A stretch of 64,000 nucleotides of DNA, from assembly GCF_024868665.1 (NCBI RefSeq), contig NC_079908.1:7887964-7951963 (forward strand), given 5' to 3'. A model generated the notes under the pieces. That model saw nothing but the letters and a program-made list of their open reading frames with translations. It was not told the DNA's origin and did no database searches. The position numbers and the translations under genes were made by a program. The DNA comes from Triplophysa rosa (Eukaryota > Chordata > Actinopteri > Cypriniformes > Nemacheilidae). Shown one piece after another: positions 58,376-64,000 of the stretch. The stretch's first letter is position 1. Every line of letters begins with the position of its first letter.

Positions 58376-60593
58376 TTATTTATTTAGTTGCTTGTTCTGC
58401 GGTTTGATTGTAATCTTTGGCTCTGTATCAGGCACGTCTCTGTTATTTAGCTGCAAATACAAGAAACACAGATTCAGTGCAATCATAATAAACACTTTTT
58501 AAAGTGTGGCCATTTCTTGTCCACCAAATGTCTGATTTTGTGTAGAATCTGTTGAGAGCACATCAGAGTAGATAAATGACAAAACTGTGTCAGGAGTATG
58601 ATGCCTAAAAATACAAGAAAAATAACTTTTAATACAGATTCTGTAAACATTCAAGCACTTATAAATCTCAGAGAATGTGTTTAACTCACTGAGGTACAGA
58701 CGCTGATGCTGGTGTGGCGGGGATTTGTGGTCATTTCCTTTGCCACGAATGTCGGACTTTGTGCAGAACCTGTTGTGAACGAATCACAGTAGATAAATGA
58801 CACAACTGTTCATCCAATGATTGACATGAAAAACTAGACCAAAATGTAGGTTTTGAAAAATAAAAGAGCTTTGAAACTGGTGGTCAGAGAGAACAAAATG
58901 TAACCCAACTTACCAAATGCTGAAGGTAATTTAAAAACAAATTGTGATACGTCAGACGGAGGCTTCGGTGTCATAACAGGGCTTGAGGCAGGAGCGTTAC
59001 GCCGAAAAAGGAAAATTTCTTAAAGTTTCTGCAAACATTCAAGCACTTATGAATTGAGTCATTTTGTTACACTCACTAAGGTACAGGAGCTGGTGTGACG
59101 GGGATACTGCTTTTTAAATAGGATGATGCCTATAAATACAAGAAAACAACTTTTAATACAGTTTTTGCAAACATTTAAACACTTCCAAATTTTAGAGAAT
59201 TTGTTTAACTCACTGAGGTACAGGTTTTGCGGACAGGTGTTATTGCTCCAGTAGCCCACATAACTCCTCAATGTCTCCATTTTGCTCCTCTCCTGCTGAT
59301 GTTCTGTACCTGTACACTGTACCTGTACACTGCAGGTAAATGACACACATGTTCAGACAATGATTGATAAAAAATTTGGATTTTTAAAAGAGTTTTGAAA
59401 AATAAAAGAGCTTTGAAACTGCTGGTAAGAGAGAACAAAATGTAACCCAACTCACCAAATGCTGGAGGTCATTTGAAAACAAATTTCGATACGTCAGAAA
59501 GAGGTTTCGTCCTGTCTGATGGGTTGATGTCACAGGTCTCAACAGGGGTTGAGGCAGGAGGATGAGACCTAAAAATATAAGAAAATGTACTTTAAGTACT
59601 GTTGTTGCAAACATTCGAGCACTAATAAATCAAGACATTTTTTCATCTCACTGAGGTACAGGAGCTGGTGTTGTTGTATTTGGGGGTTTTGCGGACAGGT
59701 GTAGTTGCTCCAGCAGCCCACATAACTCCTCGTTGGCGTCAGTCTCCAGTTTGCTCCTCTCCTGCTGATGTGCTGAACCTGTTGAGAACAAATCACAGCA
59801 TGGAAATGACAAACATATTCATACAATGATTGATACCAAAAAATTTGAGTTTTGAAAAATAAAAGAGCATTTAAATTGCTGGTCAGAGAGAACAAAATGT
59901 AATCCAACTCACCAAATGCTGGAGGTAACTCGATTACAAATTTGGATGCCTTAGATGGAGGTTTCGGCCGAATGTCACACGTCACAACCGGGCTTGAGGC
60001 AGGATCCTTACGCCTAGAAATACAGTACCTTAAGTATAGTTTCTGCAAACTTTCAAGCAGCACTAATACATGAGAATGTGTGTACAGGAGCTGGTGTGGG
60101 GGGTTTTGGCCCATTTCCTGTCCACAGAATCTCGGACTTTGTGCAGAACCCGTTGAGAACAAATCACAGTAGATAAATGACACAACTGTTCATCTAAATG
60201 ATGTAAAAAATTAGACCAAAATTTAGGATTTTCAAAACAGTTTGAAAAATAAAAGAGCTTTGAAACTGTTGGTCAGAAAAAAACTAAATGTAACTTACCA
60301 AATACAGCAGACATCAGCAGATATCAGTTTTTTCTGGAAGGGTCCAGTAACCAAGGCCGGACTTACCATTGGGCTCGCATGCACTCGCATGCTCTCGCTG
60401 GGACTGGAGGTGAGGGCTCGGGATCTTTAGCCTTTACGGTCAGATCCACGACGACCCAGGAGGGTATATCCAGGTGGTCGTAGGACGCATCAGCTTCGGC
60501 TTCCTCATCGATATCAGCCCATGATGTTATGGGCTGATAATCGTTAAAGGCATCGAAAGTTGAAGCAAACTGCAGAACAACTGGGGAATTCAT
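58376..60593 (-). CDS. Unrecognised gene Z with tandem exon cassettes
   Basis: I do not recognise this protein. Four minus-strand exons join in frame to 172 residues: 60593-60367 (from MNSPVVLQFASTFDAFNDYQ), 60013-59913 (cassette a), 59778-59652 (cassette b) and 58439-58376 (end ...TIKPQNKQLNK, TAA). Phases fit at each junction (2, 1, 2). Exon 1 is acidic (DIDEEAEADASYDHLD), cassette a is basic and proline-rich (PVVTCDIRPKPPSKASKFVI), and cassette b is helical (ETDANEELCGLLEQLHL). Between the used exons lie further copies of both cassettes: a-type at 59568-59456 (in-frame TGA) and about 58990-58918, and b-type at 60060-60147 (acceptor AG changed to GG), about 59225-59340 (stop and frameshift) and 58690-58770 (frame altered). 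Exon choice is by frame only. No signal peptide or membrane segment. Confidence 0.5.
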
Positions 60594-60675
60594 GCCTAGA
60601 TAGTAAACGGTAGAATACAACCAAGTCGCTAAAGGTGTTTCTGTGGTGCTGCTCTAATCGCTTAAGCAACCGGAG

Positions 60676-60873
60676 ATGTTTGGACGATCGGGAGGAGTCA
60701 ACGAACAAGTTTCCTTCCGGTCACTGTTCGGTCTCAACACCTTCACGCAAGAACAGCAAATCAGCAGAAAACACGCCAAGTATCACCAAAAGCAGAGAAC
60801 GCACTGGAAAATGTTGATCTTTGAGAAGCTCAAAATACACGTGCATGCCAAACAACAAACCCACAACTACTAG
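60676..60873 (+). CDS. Hypothetical 65-residue basic ORF, divergent from gene Z
   Basis: Begins MFGRSGGVNEQVSFRSLFGL, is rich in Lys, Gln and His (QQISRKHAKYHQKQRTHWKM), and ends at TAG. It starts 82 bp from the gene Z start, head to head. No homologue is recognised and no splice site is needed. It may be a real small gene, or untranslated sequence of Z on the other strand; the frame is short enough to arise by chance. Confidence 0.25.
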   Translation: MFGRSGGVNEQVSFRSLFGLNTFTQEQQISRKHAKYHQKQRTHWKMLIFEKLKIHVHAKQQTHNY

Positions 60874-60892
60874 TGTGACGCAGAACCTTAAA

Positions 60893-61045
60893 GATATTTG
60901 GAAGAATGCTTGTTGACTACCATAGTCAGAAAAATTGCTTTCTAAAGGTGTTTGTTCTGTTAAACACAAAAAAAGATATTTTGAAGAATGTAGGAAAGCA
61001 AACAGTTCTGAGGCACTTTTTAGGACCATTGTCATTTCTCCTACT
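60893..61045. repeat. MITE fragment
   Basis: Contains aaagatatttggaagaatgc, agatattttgaagaatgtag and ttctcctactagtcaatggt, words of the 'tcatcatttactcacc' family. Truncated by the LINE fragment that follows. Confidence 0.65.
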
Positions 61046-61060
61046 AGTCAATGGTGGCCA

Positions 61061-61450
61061 AGAATTGTTTCAGCCTGAAAAGTACGTTTTAACTGAAGAT
61101 TTAAAAACACTAAAAGAGTCTGCATATCTCAACTCTATGGGAAGAGAATTCCAGAGTTTTGGAGCCACAGAGGAAAAAGCCCGGACAACCATACAATGTA
61201 ACCGTGTTGAAGGAACAATTAACAAGCCAGAATCAGAAGAATTTCGACTTAAGGTGTATACAGTTAAAAGTGCAGACAGGTTTTGTGGCGCTATGCCATG
61301 CAAGGCCTTATAGGTAAGCACGAGAATTTTAAAATTATGCGAAACCCAGGGATCCAGGGATCTGAGAAGTAGACCAAGGCGAAAAAAGTACATGCTAAAT
61401 AGTACAGGACTCAAAACTGATCCCTCGTGTTTAATTCTGTAGTAAAGCAA
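61061..61450 (-). pseudogene. LINE (non-LTR retrotransposon) ORF2 C-terminal fragment
   Basis: Minus-strand wording NFKILVLTYKALHGIAPQNL ... SRNSSDSGLLIVP ... AFSSVAPKLWNSLPIELR ... FKSSVKTYF is the conserved C-terminal end of fish LINE reverse transcriptases (L2/Rex-like). The reverse-transcriptase core is absent: a 5'-truncated copy. Confidence 0.85.
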
Positions 61451-62002
61451 GATGACTCTAATCTTCTGATTTATTACATAAAGTCAACCTGAAATATGTG
61501 TAGAATAAAAAAAAGGTTAAATTAAAACTATACAGTGTAATTGTGAAAGTTTCTCTCATTTGACAGTAATATTACTGAGAACACAAATACATTTGAGGTT
61601 TTTACTGACAACTTAGGAAAAAAAGAGACCATTGAGTTGCCAAATATGTAGAGCAAAGGTTTTTTATTGATATTTTGAGTCCTTTTATAAAAAGCATATT
61701 TACATGTGCAGCATGAGACTTCATTTTGAAGGCACAAGGAAATTTCTTGAGGACAGAGAAAATGTTTTTTTTGTGGATTAAAAATGCAATTTGCCGAAAA
61801 TTATGTGGCTTCAGCATGGGTCTTAATGATGTACTACTTGTGAATTTAAAGGACAATGATCACATCACATAATCTGTAGTCCAAGGTTTTAATAACATTA
61901 CGATATATACAAATTCGATTTTAATTTAAGTTAAAAAAGACTGTCTTAAATGTCATACAATCTTGTCATATGGCTTTATCACAGCTGAGTGTTTCTTTCA
62001 TC
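61451..62002. other. heatr6 3' UTR / spacer
   Basis: A+T-rich sequence with no gene. A minus-strand AATAAA at 61663-61668, about 340 bp after the heatr6 stop, is a candidate polyadenylation signal. Confidence 0.45.
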
Positions 62003-63729
<1,727 letters not shown>

Positions 63730-63744
63730 TTATTAACCGCCATT

Positions 63745-63895
63745 AGTGGAATAGCTCACTCAAACATCATTTATTCACACTAATGTCATTCAAAACCTGT
63801 ATATGAATCTTTCTTCTGTAAAACACAAAAGATGTCTCAGTGGTTTTGTGTTGTTGTGTTGTTTGGTTACCAACATTCATCAAAACACCTGCTTT
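63745..63895. repeat. MITE fragment in a heatr6 intron
   Basis: Shows tcatttattcacactaatgt, gaatctttcttctgtaaaac and gtttggttaccaacattcat, shared with the copies at 21536-21610 and 29339-29575. Confidence 0.6.
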
Positions 63896-64000
63896 ATTGA
63901 TAGTTACATTACATCCTTATCAAATGAAAATTCTTTTTTGTGGAAGCTGAATGCACATTACAGATGCTATTATGAAGCTCACATTGTATTTGACTAATTT

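Overview
This window is a piece of a teleost fish chromosome. Genes are split into exons with GT..AG introns, the introns and spacers are A+T-rich, and fish-type repeats are everywhere: a tRNA-derived SINE with the ending 'aagcg(t/a)ctgccaaatg', a 5S-derived SINE, and many hAT and TA-target MITEs. The repeat families and the traf4 / ddx52 / hnf1b / heatr6 content point to a cyprinid-like fish; that level of taxonomy is inference.

Layout. 1-4212 (+): last exons of a TRAF4 gene. 5623-6112 (-): compact three-exon gene 'Y' of a family I do not recognise. 9967-10565 (+): decayed fragment of a second unrecognised gene ('Z'). 11386-13142 (-): truncated copy A of ddx52. 14343-15155 (-): four-exon gene 'X', a paralogue of Y, with E2F-, NRF1- and ETS-like sites upstream. 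17590-22717 (-): complete 15-exon ddx52 (copy B). 23735-24997 (+): Toll-like receptor pseudogene. 29032-36421 (-): complete nine-exon hnf1b. 42105-51515 (+): inverted partial duplication carrying ddx52 exons 8-15 (copy C) and a broken copy of gene X, split by a 6.1-kb Ty3/gypsy element. The gypsy element is itself split by a 2.0-kb TTAA-flanked element, which holds a solo LTR. 51534-54215: one hAT element inside another. 55370-57933: a solo LTR and the 3' part of another LTR element. 58376-60593 (-): gene Z, built from tandem exon cassettes, several of them dead. 61061-61450 (-): LINE 3' fragment. 62003-63639 (-): the last four exons of heatr6, which runs off the right edge.

The conserved genes (traf4, ddx52, hnf1b, heatr6) are ordinary single-copy vertebrate genes with clean splice sites and frames. 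They do not form a pathway; this is shared synteny. What is unusual lies between them: two small lineage-restricted gene families (X/Y and Z) that I could assemble exon by exon but not name, and repeated duplication of the ddx52-X block. All exon models were made by eye from splice signals and frame; no search or alignment program was run.
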